From assembly GCF_024505185.1 (NCBI RefSeq), contig NZ_JANIBJ010000016.1, positions 41,520 to 105,519 of the forward strand: a stretch of 64,000 nucleotides of DNA, given 5' to 3'. This document shows positions 43,993 through 52,620 of this stretch, in pieces. The notes beneath the pieces were generated by a model. The model saw nothing but the letters and a program-made list of their open reading frames with translations. It was not told the DNA's origin and made no database searches. This stretch comes from Methylomonas subterranea. GTDB lineage: Bacteria > Pseudomonadota > Gammaproteobacteria > Methylococcales > Methylomonadaceae. Numbering within the stretch: position 1 is the stretch's first letter; each line of letters begins with the position of its first letter. The translations under genes and the position numbers were made by a program.

Positions 43993-46776
43993 ATGTCCGT
44001 ACAATCCGCCAACACATTGATTCTGGTCGACGGCTCGTCGTTTCTGTTTCGCGCTTTTCATGCCGTGCCGCCGTTGAGCAATGCCCAAGGCGAGCCGACC
44101 AATGCCGTTTACGGTGTTTCCAACATGCTGCGCAAACTGATCAACGATTACGACACACCCTATGTAACCGTGGTGTTCGACGCCCCCGGCAAAACCTTCC
44201 GGCACGATTTGTACGACCAGTACAAGGCCCACCGGCCACCGATGCCGGACGATTTGCGGGTGCAGATTCAACCCTTGCATGAGCTGATCCGGGCGCTGGG
44301 TCTGCCGTTGATCATCGAGCACGGCGTGGAAGCCGACGATGTGCTGGGCAGTTTGGCGCAAAATGCCGCCCGCCAAGGCTTTCGGGTGATCATTTCCACC
44401 GGCGACAAGGACATGGCGCAACTGGTGACTGAACACATCACGCTGGAAAACACCATGACCAATACCCGCATGGACATTGCCGGGGTGGGGGAAAAATTCG
44501 GCGTCAAGCCCGAACAAATCATCGATTATCTGGCCCTGATGGGCGATGCGGTGGACAACATTCCCGGCGTGCCCAAGGTCGGCCCCAAGACCGCCGCCAA
44601 ATGGCTGCAGCAATACGGCACGCTGGAAAATCTGATCGCGCATGCCGACGACATCAAGGGGAAGATCGGCGACAACTTGCGCGAAGCCTTGCCACAACTG
44701 CCGCTGTCGCGGGAGTTGACTACCATCAAATGCGACGTGGCCTTGCATTACAGCCTGGAGGAACTAAAACGGCACGAGCCGGACATGGCCGCGTTGAAAC
44801 AACAGCTGGGGCACCTGGGCTTCAGCAGCTGGCTCAAGACGTTGAATGGCGACAGTTCCAAACCCACTGTAGCGGGAGAAGAGCGGACGATTGGCAATGA
44901 AAATACGGCTTCCAATATTCCCTACCAGCCTACTGCCTCAAGTGAGAAGGAAACTGCTTCCGCATTAAGCCGCGATTATCAGACCATCCTCACGCAAACG
45001 CATTTCGATAGCTGGCTGGAAAAACTCAAACAGGCCGAACTGTTCGCCTTCGACACCGAAACCACCAGCCTGAATTACAGCGATGCCGAAATCGTCGGCG
45101 TGTCGTTTGCGGTAGAGGCCGGACGTGCCGCCTACGTGCCGTTGGTACACGACTATCCAGAGGCGCCGGCGCAACTCGACCGGCAAGCCGTGCTCGAGGC
45201 ATTGCGGCCGCTACTGGAAGACCCGGCCAAGGCCAAGCTGGGGCAAAACCTGAAATACGATGCGCATATCCTGGCCAATCATGGCATCACATTACGCGGC
45301 ATCCGACACGACACCATGCTGGAATCCTATGTGCTCAACAGCACCGCCAGCAAGCACAACATGGACGATCTGGCCAAGCATTATCTGGGCGTGGAGACCA
45401 TTCATTTCGAGGACGTGGCCGGCAAGGGCGCCAAGCAGATCGGTTTTCAGGAAGTGCCCATCGAGCAGGCCGGCGAGTACGCGGCGGAAGATGCCGATAT
45501 CACGCTACGCCTGCATCAAACCCTGTCGGCGCAATTACAGCAACAACCGCGTTTATGGGATTTGTATAATCAAATCGAAATGCCGCTGATAGACGTGCTG
45601 GTGCGCATCGAAGCCAACGGCGTACTGATCGACAACGCCATGCTGGATCAGCAAAGCCTGGAACTGGCCAACCGGATGATAGGCATCGAACAACAGGCCC
45701 ACGATCTGGCCGGCTCGGCGTTTAACCTGGGGTCTCCCAAGCAAATTCAGGAGATTTTATACGACCGCCTGAATCTGCCGGTGCTGAAAAAAACCCCGAA
45801 AGGCCAGCCGTCCACCGACGAATCGGTATTGCAGGAACTGGCGGTGGATTATGCCTTGCCCAGGCTGATCCTGGAATTTCGCGGCATGAGCAAGCTGAAA
45901 TCCACCTACACGGAAAAGCTGCCGCAGCAGATCAACCGCCGCACTGGCCGGGTGCATACCTCTTACCATCAGGCGGTGGCGGCCACAGGGCGTCTGTCGT
46001 CGTCCGACCCCAATTTGCAGAATATTCCGATCCGTAGCGAGGAAGGCCGCAAAATACGCCAAGCCTTTATCGCGCCGCCGGGTTACAAAATCGTCGCCGC
46101 CGACTATTCGCAAATCGAGTTGCGCATCATGGCGCATTTGTCCGGGGATGCCGGTTTGCTGGCGGCCTTCTCCCAGGGCGTGGACGTGCACAGCGCCACG
46201 GCGGCGGAAGTATTCGAAGTCGAGCTGGAACAGGTCACTCACGATTTACGCCGCTCCGCCAAAGCCATCAATTTCGGTTTGATTTACGGCATGTCGGCCT
46301 TTGGTCTGGCTCAGCAATTGGGCTTGTCCCGCAATCAGGCCCAAGCCTATATTGATCTATACTTCAGTCGTTACCCGGGCGTGAAACGGTACATGGACGA
46401 CATTCGCGAACAGGCCAAACAGCAAGGCTTTGTGGAAACGATTTTCGGCCGCCGTCTGTATTTGCCGGACATCAATGCCCGCAACGCCGCGCAAAGGCAA
46501 TACGCCGAACGTACCGCCATCAACGCGCCGATGCAGGGTAGCGCCGCCGACATCATCAAACGGGCCATGATTGCCTGCGACGGCTGGATACGCGACAGCG
46601 GCGCCGACTTGAAAATGATCATGCAGGTGCACGACGAGTTGGTGTTCGAAGTGGCCGAACAGCAGCTGAGCGACTGCATGACCGAGATTCGCAACATCAT
46701 GTCCGCCGCGGCCGATCTGCGGGTGCCTCTGCTGGTGGAAGCGGGTTGCGGCGATAATTGGGATCAAGCGCATTAA
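43993..46776 (+). CDS. polA: DNA polymerase I
   Basis: 927 residues with all three domains. The N-terminal 5' nuclease has LVDGSSFLFRAFHAVPPL and ADDVLGSLA; the 3'-5' exonuclease keeps its metal-binding DTETT (around residue 354) and DAHIL; the polymerase has motif A DYSQIELRIMAH and motif C VHDELVFEV. It fills gaps in repair and removes Okazaki primers. The ATG at 43993 fits the family. The next gene starts 14 bases after the stop. Confidence 0.97.
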   Translation: MSVQSANTLILVDGSSFLFRAFHAVPPLSNAQGEPTNAVYGVSNMLRKLINDYDTPYVTVVFDAPGKTFRHDLYDQYKAHRPPMPDDLRVQIQPLHELIRALGLPLIIEHGVEADDVLGSLAQNAARQGFRVIISTGDKDMAQLVTEHITLENTMTNTRMDIAGVGEKFGVKPEQIIDYLALMGDAVDNIPGVPKVGPKTAAKWLQQYGTLENLIAHADDIKGKIGDNLREALPQLPLSRELTTIKCDVALHYSLEELKRHEPDMAALKQQLGHLGFSSWLKTLNGDSSKPTVAGEERTIGNENTASNIPYQPTASSEKETASALSRDYQTILTQTHFDSWLEKLKQAELFAFDTETTSLNYSDAEIVGVSFAVEAGRAAYVPLVHDYPEAPAQLDRQAVLEALRPLLEDPAKAKLGQNLKYDAHILANHGITLRGIRHDTMLESYVLNSTASKHNMDDLAKHYLGVETIHFEDVAGKGAKQIGFQEVPIEQAGEYAAEDADITLRLHQTLSAQLQQQPRLWDLYNQIEMPLIDVLVRIEANGVLIDNAMLDQQSLELANRMIGIEQQAHDLAGSAFNLGSPKQIQEILYDRLNLPVLKKTPKGQPSTDESVLQELAVDYALPRLILEFRGMSKLKSTYTEKLPQQINRRTGRVHTSYHQAVAATGRLSSSDPNLQNIPIRSEEGRKIRQAFIAPPGYKIVAADYSQIELRIMAHLSGDAGLLAAFSQGVDVHSATAAEVFEVELEQVTHDLRRSAKAINFGLIYGMSAFGLAQQLGLSRNQAQAYIDLYFSRYPGVKRYMDDIREQAKQQGFVETIFGRRLYLPDINARNAAQRQYAERTAINAPMQGSAADIIKRAMIACDGWIRDSGADLKMIMQVHDELVFEVAEQQLSDCMTEIRNIMSAAADLRVPLLVEAGCGDNWDQAH

Positions 46777-46790
46777 ACGGGGAAAACCTT

Positions 46791-47633
46791 TTGACCAACC
46801 TGGATGAAGAGCAGTTATTGGCATTTGTCGATAAAATGCCGGCCTTTCGCAGTAGCGTGCAACGTCTGCTACGCTTGGCGGCCGATCTGAATGCCGATAG
46901 CCGGGAGATCGTCCAGGTGATAGAAACCGACCCGCTGATGACGGTCAAGGTTTTGAAAGTGATCAATTCGCCGTTCTACGGTCTGGCGCAAAAAATCAGC
47001 TCCGTGCAGCGGGCCGTGGTGCATCTGGGCATCAACACCATCAAAAATCTGGCTTTGTCGGTGGCCGCCATCGGCGTGTTGCCCCGGCAAAACCAGGCCG
47101 GCTTCGATACCCACGCCTTCCTGTTGCATTCACTGACCAGCGCCGCGCTCTGCAAACTTTTGGCCGATCGCCTGAAAGTTCCGCCCATGCAGGGCAGCGA
47201 TTATTTCGTGGCCGGTTTGTTGCACGACTTCGGCAAGATCGTGTTCGCGGAATTCGTGCCCGCCACCTATAAACAGGTTTTGCTGACCGCCCGCGCGCAA
47301 AACCTGAACCTGTTTCAGGTAGAACTGGACATGCTGGGCACCGACCACAGCCAAGCCGGCAAACTGTTGGCGCAACATTGGGGGCTGGCCGACGATTTGA
47401 TCGAAGCCATCGACCACCACCACGGCGACCACAGGCACACTCAGCTGGGCGACTGCCTGTGCGCCGCCAATCAGATCAGCAAAAAACTGCAATTCGGTTT
47501 TGCCGGCAACCCGGTAATCGATGAGCTGCCGCCCGGCACCGAGGAAGTTTTCGGCATGAACCTGGCCGCTTTGATGGCGGACATGGGAGATTTGTCCGCC
47601 ATCAAAACCGAAGCACTGGCGTTTATCGATTAG
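46791..47633 (+). CDS. HDOD domain signalling protein
   Basis: 280 residues: an HDOD domain (SSVQRLLRLAADLNADSREI, VKVLKVINSPFYGLAQKI, AVVHLGINTIKNLALSV) and a following HD-like segment (GLLHDFGKIVFAEF, EAIDHHHGD). Such proteins regulate signalling, pili or cell-cycle processes; a catalytic role is unproven. The TTG at 46791 is preferred, with GGGGA about eight bases before; another TTG lies 33 bases earlier inside the polA end. Likely co-transcribed with the MBL gene that follows 11 bases later. Confidence 0.88.
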   Translation: MTNLDEEQLLAFVDKMPAFRSSVQRLLRLAADLNADSREIVQVIETDPLMTVKVLKVINSPFYGLAQKISSVQRAVVHLGINTIKNLALSVAAIGVLPRQNQAGFDTHAFLLHSLTSAALCKLLADRLKVPPMQGSDYFVAGLLHDFGKIVFAEFVPATYKQVLLTARAQNLNLFQVELDMLGTDHSQAGKLLAQHWGLADDLIEAIDHHHGDHRHTQLGDCLCAANQISKKLQFGFAGNPVIDELPPGTEEVFGMNLAALMADMGDLSAIKTEALAFID

Positions 47634-47644
47634 GCGGACCGGCG

Positions 47645-48529
47645 ATGAAATTTAAATTTTGGGGCGTCAGAGGTTCCATTCCCACTCCCGGTCCCGGCAC
47701 GGTCAAATACGGCGGCAACACCACCTGCATAGAAGTCAAAAACGCCGGTAACGATTTGTTGATACTGGATGCCGGTACCGGCATCTTCGCGCTGGCGCAA
47801 ACGCTAGCGGCACAATCGCCCATCGTCGCGCATATCTTGATTACCCACACCCATTGGGACCATATCCAGGGCCTGCCGTTTTTTCTGCCGCTGCTGTCGG
47901 CGCGGAATCAAATCCACCTCTACGGCGGCATGGACCCGGTCACCCAACAAGGTATCGAAAGAGCCTTAAGCGCCCAGCTGCAATACAGCTACTTTCCCAT
48001 TATCCAATCGCAGCTGAAAGCCCAACTGCACTACCACACTCTGAAACCGGGCGAACCGATACAAATCGGCAGCACCACCATCGTGCCGACGGTATTGAAT
48101 CACCCGGTGCTGAATTTCGGTTACCGTTTGAACGACAGCGACGGCAGCTCGCTGTTTTTTACCGGCGATTATGAAGCCCCCCACAACCCTTACGCCCCCG
48201 ACGATCCGGATTACGCTTCCAACCAGCAATTTATCGAAGCCAAACTACTCGAAGTGCATGCCGCCATGCGGAACGTGGACGCACTGATAGTGGACTCATC
48301 CTATACCGATGCCGAGTACCTTAAAAAAGTCGGCTGGGGCCACGGCACCTATGGCGCGGCCTTGCAATTGGCCCGGCAAACGGGGGCGAAAAAACTGTTT
48401 TTGACCCACCACGAACCCACCCGCGACGACCGGGAACTGGAAGCAATCTTTCGCGAGGAAGTTACCAAGGCCGGCCCGACGGAGTTCGAGATCGTGCTGG
48501 CCAGGGAAGGCATAGAGCATGTACTGTAG
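47645..48529 (+). CDS. Metallo-beta-lactamase fold hydrolase (cyclic phosphodiesterase-like)
   Basis: 294 residues of the MBL superfamily: WGVRGSIPTPGPGTVKYGGN, the zinc motif THTHWDHIQG, LFFTGDYEAPH, VDALIVDSSYT and FLTHHEPTRDD. The N-terminal GVRGS pattern is typical of the branch that includes phosphoribosyl cyclic phosphodiesterases and cyclic-nucleotide phosphodiesterases. The substrate is unknown. It pairs with the HDOD gene, a combination often seen in signalling operons. Confidence 0.9.
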   Translation: MKFKFWGVRGSIPTPGPGTVKYGGNTTCIEVKNAGNDLLILDAGTGIFALAQTLAAQSPIVAHILITHTHWDHIQGLPFFLPLLSARNQIHLYGGMDPVTQQGIERALSAQLQYSYFPIIQSQLKAQLHYHTLKPGEPIQIGSTTIVPTVLNHPVLNFGYRLNDSDGSSLFFTGDYEAPHNPYAPDDPDYASNQQFIEAKLLEVHAAMRNVDALIVDSSYTDAEYLKKVGWGHGTYGAALQLARQTGAKKLFLTHHEPTRDDRELEAIFREEVTKAGPTEFEIVLAREGIEHVL

Positions 48530-48593
48530 CGGCATCCGGCCTGTTTGTCCGACACGCGGCTGGACCGGGCCCTGGCTAGCGGCATGGCTGTCT

Positions 48594-49870
48594 TTAAAAT
48601 CGTACACCCGCCAGAAACTGAAACAGCAGTCGGTTGCCCTGAATCACCGTATCGTCATAGATGGAACTGCTGACATAACGCTTATCCAGCAGATTCTCGA
48701 CCTTAAGCCGAAGATCCAGTTTGTCGATTTGATAATGGGCTGACAGATCGGTGCGCAGATAACCCGGCACCTTGAAGCTGTTGGCATCGTCGCCAAACCG
48801 GCGACCGACATAGACCAAGCCCCCGCCTAAACGCAGCTTGCCGGGTAACGCCAATGGTGCTTCATACATGGCCCATGCACTGCCGCTATATTTGGGCGTA
48901 CTTCCGAAGCCATTACCTTTTAGATCTATACCGCCACCAAATTTAGCTCCAATCCAACTGTAATTCGCCAATAGCTGCAGTCGTTGCGTAATTCGGCAGA
49001 TACTGTCGAATTCGAAGCCATGGCTGTGAATTTTACCAATGGCGACTGCAATCGGGGTCGGCGGGGGCGCGCCCCGGTAAATTGCTTTATTGCTCGTGAA
49101 TGTCCCGGTAATAACCGCTGACGCTAGTCGGCGTAACGAAGGTATGAAACCCCAGCAGCAGGTCATCGCGCTCGACGTGAAAATAATGGCCGGCAAAATG
49201 CAGCGACCAATGTTTAGACACTTGATGATCCAGCGCGGTGCTGAAGCGCCAGTAATGCCGATCCGAACGGGCGCGCGGGTCGACATAGGATTGATCGAAA
49301 ACGACTTGATTTTGAGTGTATACCTTATCGAAGCGGTAAGGTTGGTATTGATAGCCGTATTCGAACCCGACATTCAATGCGCCGCCAGCGGCATATTGCC
49401 AAGTCAACGATGGCGCAATGGTCGCCCTATCGTTAGCCGTACAACACCGAGGAATGGCCCGTCAGAATTTCCATCCGCTCGATCAAAGCCATGTCGCGCA
49501 CCTGAAAGCGCTGGTTATCCAGCACGCCGTCCAGATAAGCGCCGCCCGCAGTGGTAAAACCGCGTATGCGCAAATCGGTATTGAAGCCGGAATCCGCCGA
49601 ACTGGCTTGCACACCGCTGACGAACGGGGCGAGGTCTTCCAGCCGATAAGCCAAACTGTCCCGCAACAACACCTGATTGACCACACCGACCGAGCACGGG
49701 GTTGACAGCAAGCCGGCGGGCTTACGTGCCGCACCGGTCGCGCCTTGGCTGTAATGCTCCTCATCGGCGGATTCGGCAACGACGACCTCCGCCAGGGTAT
49801 GCGCGATGGGATCGGCCGATACCTGATTGGCGGCCAGCAGGCCGAACAGACATAAAAGGTGATGTATCAT
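48594..49870 (-). pseudogene. Decayed TonB-dependent receptor
   Basis: Three pieces of one TonB-dependent siderophore-type receptor lie in order but not in one frame. An N-terminal signal and plug part at 49433-49870 ends at SVLYG followed by a stop. A barrel piece starting RATIAPSLTWQY is in another frame (about 49087-49420). A C-terminal barrel piece (GFEFDSICRITQRLQLLANY through NLLDKRYVSSS and FLAGVRF) ends at 48594. The three add up to only about 420 residues against roughly 700 for the family, so two internal deletions plus frame breaks are likely. It starts right after the NBR1-Ig gene stop. Confidence 0.85.
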
Positions 49871-50407
49871 CTATATCGACACCACCCGCACCAGACAGGA
49901 CAAACCTTCGGTTTCCGGAAAACAAATGTCGCCCCGTTCATCTGTCATTTTCCAGTAAGAAATGATGCTGCAAGGGTAGGAAGGCGCCTTAAATTGGACG
50001 CTGAGTAATACGCTGTCGCCGGGCAGGGTTTCGGGGATTTCGATACAGGTTTGTAAGGGCCGCAACCGGCGTTCGGAATCCGGCGGCACTATGCCGGCGA
50101 GGATATTGGGGCTTTCGGCGCTCTGGTCCACACAGCGCAGCTTGCGATTTTGCCAGGTCACATGGCCTATATTCTGGATTTCCCAGGTTTTGCAAAAAAT
50201 CTGGTCGGTGGTAACCGTCGTATGATCCGGCACGGTTTCCGCAACGAAACCGCTGGCATCGAATTGATATTTCGCCCCGGTGGCCGAAAACTTCGGCAGA
50301 TCCAATTGGTGCAGCAAATGCCGAAATAAAACCACCGAATGTACCTGCAGGGCGCCCGCCAATGCTCGGATATTGGGGATATCCGGATGGACTCGGACAG
50401 CTTGCAA
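49871..50407 (-). CDS. NBR1-Ig-like domain protein, probably 5'-truncated
   Basis: About 178 residues. The C-terminal 125 residues match an NBR1-type Ig-like domain (VAETVPDHTTVTTDQIFCKT, WEIQNIGHVTWQNRKLRC, LPGDSVLLSVQFKAPS, ISYWKMTDERGD). The first 45 residues look like the end of a helix-turn-helix domain (IRALAGALQVHSVVLFRHL). Only TTG or GTG starts are possible and none has a good ribosome site, which suggests that the true 5' part is missing. It abuts the TonB receptor pseudogene (stop next to its ATG) and overlaps a divergent WG-repeat gene by 46 bases. Confidence 0.65.
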   Translation of the reverse strand: MQAVRVHPDIPNIRALAGALQVHSVVLFRHLLHQLDLPKFSATGAKYQFDASGFVAETVPDHTTVTTDQIFCKTWEIQNIGHVTWQNRKLRCVDQSAESPNILAGIVPPDSERRLRPLQTCIEIPETLPGDSVLLSVQFKAPSYPCSIISYWKMTDERGDICFPETEGLSCLVRVVSI

Positions 50408-51045
50408 CCGAGCCGCAATATATTCATGCCGGCGATTTTGATAACGGCCAGGCTTTCGTACGCAACGACCAGGGTTTGGCCGGCATCATTGACCGGCATT
50501 GCCAATATGTCATCGCGCCGCAATGGCGGGATATCGCCCCCTTCGAAGACCGGTTTTGGCTGGTAGAAAATCAACGGGGCGAAATCGGAGTGTTGGATGA
50601 TTCGGCTCAAGTCTTGGTCGAATTCAGAACGAAAGTGACGGAGCTGCAACCCGGCCATCAACTCTGGCTGAGCCGGCGGATAGAGCAAACGCAACTGGCG
50701 GAGTTGAAGGAAGCCGTCAACCGTAATCTGGCCCGGCGGTGGTCCTTGTTACTGCGGGGCCAAACCCAACTTGGCATCATGCGGGGCAAACTGCAAAACG
50801 GCGAGTGCGGCAAGGCATTGGTGCGAGCCGGCCAATGGGGACAGCCCGTTCGCTTGCTGCTTGATATTCCGGAGAGAGGTCTCAACAAAGGCGCCGGCGG
50901 CCGTATCGGTTGGGACTATCCGAATACGGAGGCAAACTACGATTTATCGGTGGAATGCCCGGTCAGCGGGCTTGCGGCGGACAGACGGTATGACCTGGGG
51001 ATTGCCTGGGAACATCTGGATCTGCCGGCGCCTTGGCGCCAATAG
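50362..51045 (+). CDS. WG-repeat protein, possibly 5'-truncated
   Basis: 227 residues. The N-terminal part has WG-like repeats (GYWGYPDGLGQL, AFVRNDQGLAGIIDRHCQYV, FWLVENQRGEIGVLDDSA), then an unrelated C-terminal domain (RWSLLLRGQTQLGIMRGKLQ, YDLSVECPVSGLAADRRYD). The frame begins within a WG repeat and has no strong ribosome site, hinting at loss of 5' sequence at the same place where the divergent NBR1-Ig gene also ends. The function is unknown. Confidence 0.65.
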   Translation: MLGYWGYPDGLGQLATEPQYIHAGDFDNGQAFVRNDQGLAGIIDRHCQYVIAPQWRDIAPFEDRFWLVENQRGEIGVLDDSAQVLVEFRTKVTELQPGHQLWLSRRIEQTQLAELKEAVNRNLARRWSLLLRGQTQLGIMRGKLQNGECGKALVRAGQWGQPVRLLLDIPERGLNKGAGGRIGWDYPNTEANYDLSVECPVSGLAADRRYDLGIAWEHLDLPAPWRQ

Positions 51046-51111
51046 CTCCCAAGCGAGCATCACAGACAATTTAACGCACCGACAGTTTGGTGGCTGCGCC
51101 TGTTCCGCCTG

Positions 51112-51741
51112 TCAATTCCCGGAGTTTTGAGCGGTTGGCTCGGGCGAAAATTGAAACCATTCGTCCAGCATTTGATGAACGTCGTCTATGCCGATTTTAT
51201 GCAAGGCGGAAAACAACTGTAAGGATACGGTAATGCTGCTGCGGCTCAATTCCCGCTGCACGGCCAGCAGGGTGTTTTTGGCGGCGCCGAATTTCAATTT
51301 GTCGGCTTTGGTCAGCAGGATATGTAAAGGCTGGCCGGTATGCTCGCACCACTCCACCATTTGCCAGTCGAATTCAGTCATCGGATGGCGAATGTCCATT
51401 ACCAGCACGATGCCGCACAAGGCTTTACGGTTTTTCAGGTAGTTTTCCATCATTTTCTGCCAATCGCGCTTAACCGCCACCGGCACCTTGGCGTAGCCGT
51501 AGCCGGGCAAGTCGACCAGCTTGCGCTGCGGGTCTATTTCGAAAAAATTCAACAACTGGGTGCGGCCGGGCGTTTTGCTGACCCTGGCCAGGGCATTTTG
51601 CTGTACCAAGGTATTGATGGCGCTGGACTTGCCGGCGTTGGAGCGGCCGGCAAAAGCGATCTCCATGCCTTGGTCGGGTGGCGCATCCTGCAAGCGGGGC
51701 GCGCTGTTGATGAATTTGGCCTGATGGTAGATTGGATTCAT
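51112..51741 (-). CDS. engB: Ribosome biogenesis GTPase EngB (YsxC/YihA)
   Basis: 209 residues with G1 [15 protein letters not shown]3 [10 protein letters not shown] and G4 LLTKADKL. This essential GTPase helps assemble the large ribosomal subunit. It is divergent from the cytochrome c4 gene, as in many Gammaproteobacteria. Confidence 0.95.
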   Translation of the reverse strand: MNPIYHQAKFINSAPRLQDAPPDQGMEIAFAGRSNAGKSSAINTLVQQNALARVSKTPGRTQLLNFFEIDPQRKLVDLPGYGYAKVPVAVKRDWQKMMENYLKNRKALCGIVLVMDIRHPMTEFDWQMVEWCEHTGQPLHILLTKADKLKFGAAKNTLLAVQRELSRSSITVSLQLFSALHKIGIDDVHQMLDEWFQFSPEPTAQNSGN

Positions 51742-51851
51742 CGCTGTCTCGCTTAAGGGTTATAAATCGGTTAGAATCCGGCCATTATAGCGTCCGGCGG
51801 TGTATTTAAGGCTGCCTGTCGTCGATTAACCTTCCTGAACAGGGGCCAATA

Positions 51852-52532
51852 ATGATAAAAAAACTGCTGACTGTTTCCATTGCCTTGGCGCTTGCCACCA
51901 GCACCGGTTTTGTTTTTGCGCAGGGAAATACCGGCGCGGGTAAGGAAAAGGCCGCGTCTTGCGCGGGTTGCCACGGCGAAGACGGTAACAGCACAATGCC
52001 TGGCTTTCCGAAATTGGCCGGCCAACACCAGGGCTATCTGGTCAAGCAATTAAAGGCTTTCAAGAGCGGCGAACGCATTTCGCCGATGATGGCTCCGCTG
52101 GCAATGGGGCTGGATGAAAAAAGCATGGAAGATATTGCCGCTTATTACGCCGGGCAAAAAGTCTCCCGCAACCCCGCGCCCGCTTTACCGGCCGACGACG
52201 AAGACGATGACAAACCGGCCAAAACCGACGAGGAAAAGAAAGCCGAACTGGCCAGCTTGATCGAGCAGGGCAGTGACTTATACCGCAACGGCAATATCAG
52301 CCGCGAAGTCTCCGCTTGCGTGGCCTGCCACGGCCCCTACGCGGAAGGCAACAAACCGGCGGCCTATCCGGCCCTGCATTCGCAGCATGCCGATTACTTG
52401 ATCAAAACCCTGACCGACTTTAAAAACGGCGCCCGCAGCAATAACCGCGAAAACGTCATGCATATGATCGGCAAAAAAATGACCGATGAAGACATCAAGG
52501 CCGTAGCCTACTACATCTCAACCATGAAATAA
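51852..52532 (+). CDS. Cytochrome c4, dihaem
   Basis: 226 residues with a signal peptide ending FVFA and two haem c domains: CAGCH (C37, C40, H41) and CVACH (C156, C159, H160). A charged linker rich in aspartate and lysine (PADDEDDDKPAKTDEEKK) joins the halves. Cytochrome c4 is a periplasmic or membrane-associated electron carrier toward terminal oxidases. In methanotrophs it may take electrons from methanol oxidation. It is followed by two hairpins and the cytochrome c biogenesis genes. Confidence 0.94.
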   Translation: MIKKLLTVSIALALATSTGFVFAQGNTGAGKEKAASCAGCHGEDGNSTMPGFPKLAGQHQGYLVKQLKAFKSGERISPMMAPLAMGLDEKSMEDIAAYYAGQKVSRNPAPALPADDEDDDKPAKTDEEKKAELASLIEQGSDLYRNGNISREVSACVACHGPYAEGNKPAAYPALHSQHADYLIKTLTDFKNGARSNNRENVMHMIGKKMTDEDIKAVAYYISTMK

Positions 52533-52550
52533 CCGGCCACGGTTACCCGC

Positions 52551-52602
52551 TCCGGCGGACTACCCGCCGGAATCCAATGAATCCCCATCCCGCATGGGGA
52601 TT
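52551..52602 (+). terminator. Tandem hairpins after the cytochrome c4 gene
   Basis: The first stem TCCGGCGG/CCGCCGGA (52551-52571) has a 5-base loop ACTAC. The second, AATCCCCAT/ATGGGGATT (52580-52602), has a 5-base loop CCCGC. Neither is followed by a T-run, so termination may be partial, which would tie c4 and ccs1 expression loosely. Confidence 0.55.
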
Positions 52603-52620
52603 GCCAGAATTCCTTAGTTC

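Noticed and set aside
50167..50694. Minus-strand frame across the WG-repeat gene
   Set aside because: It is the complement of the WG-repeat coding frame without its own family pattern.
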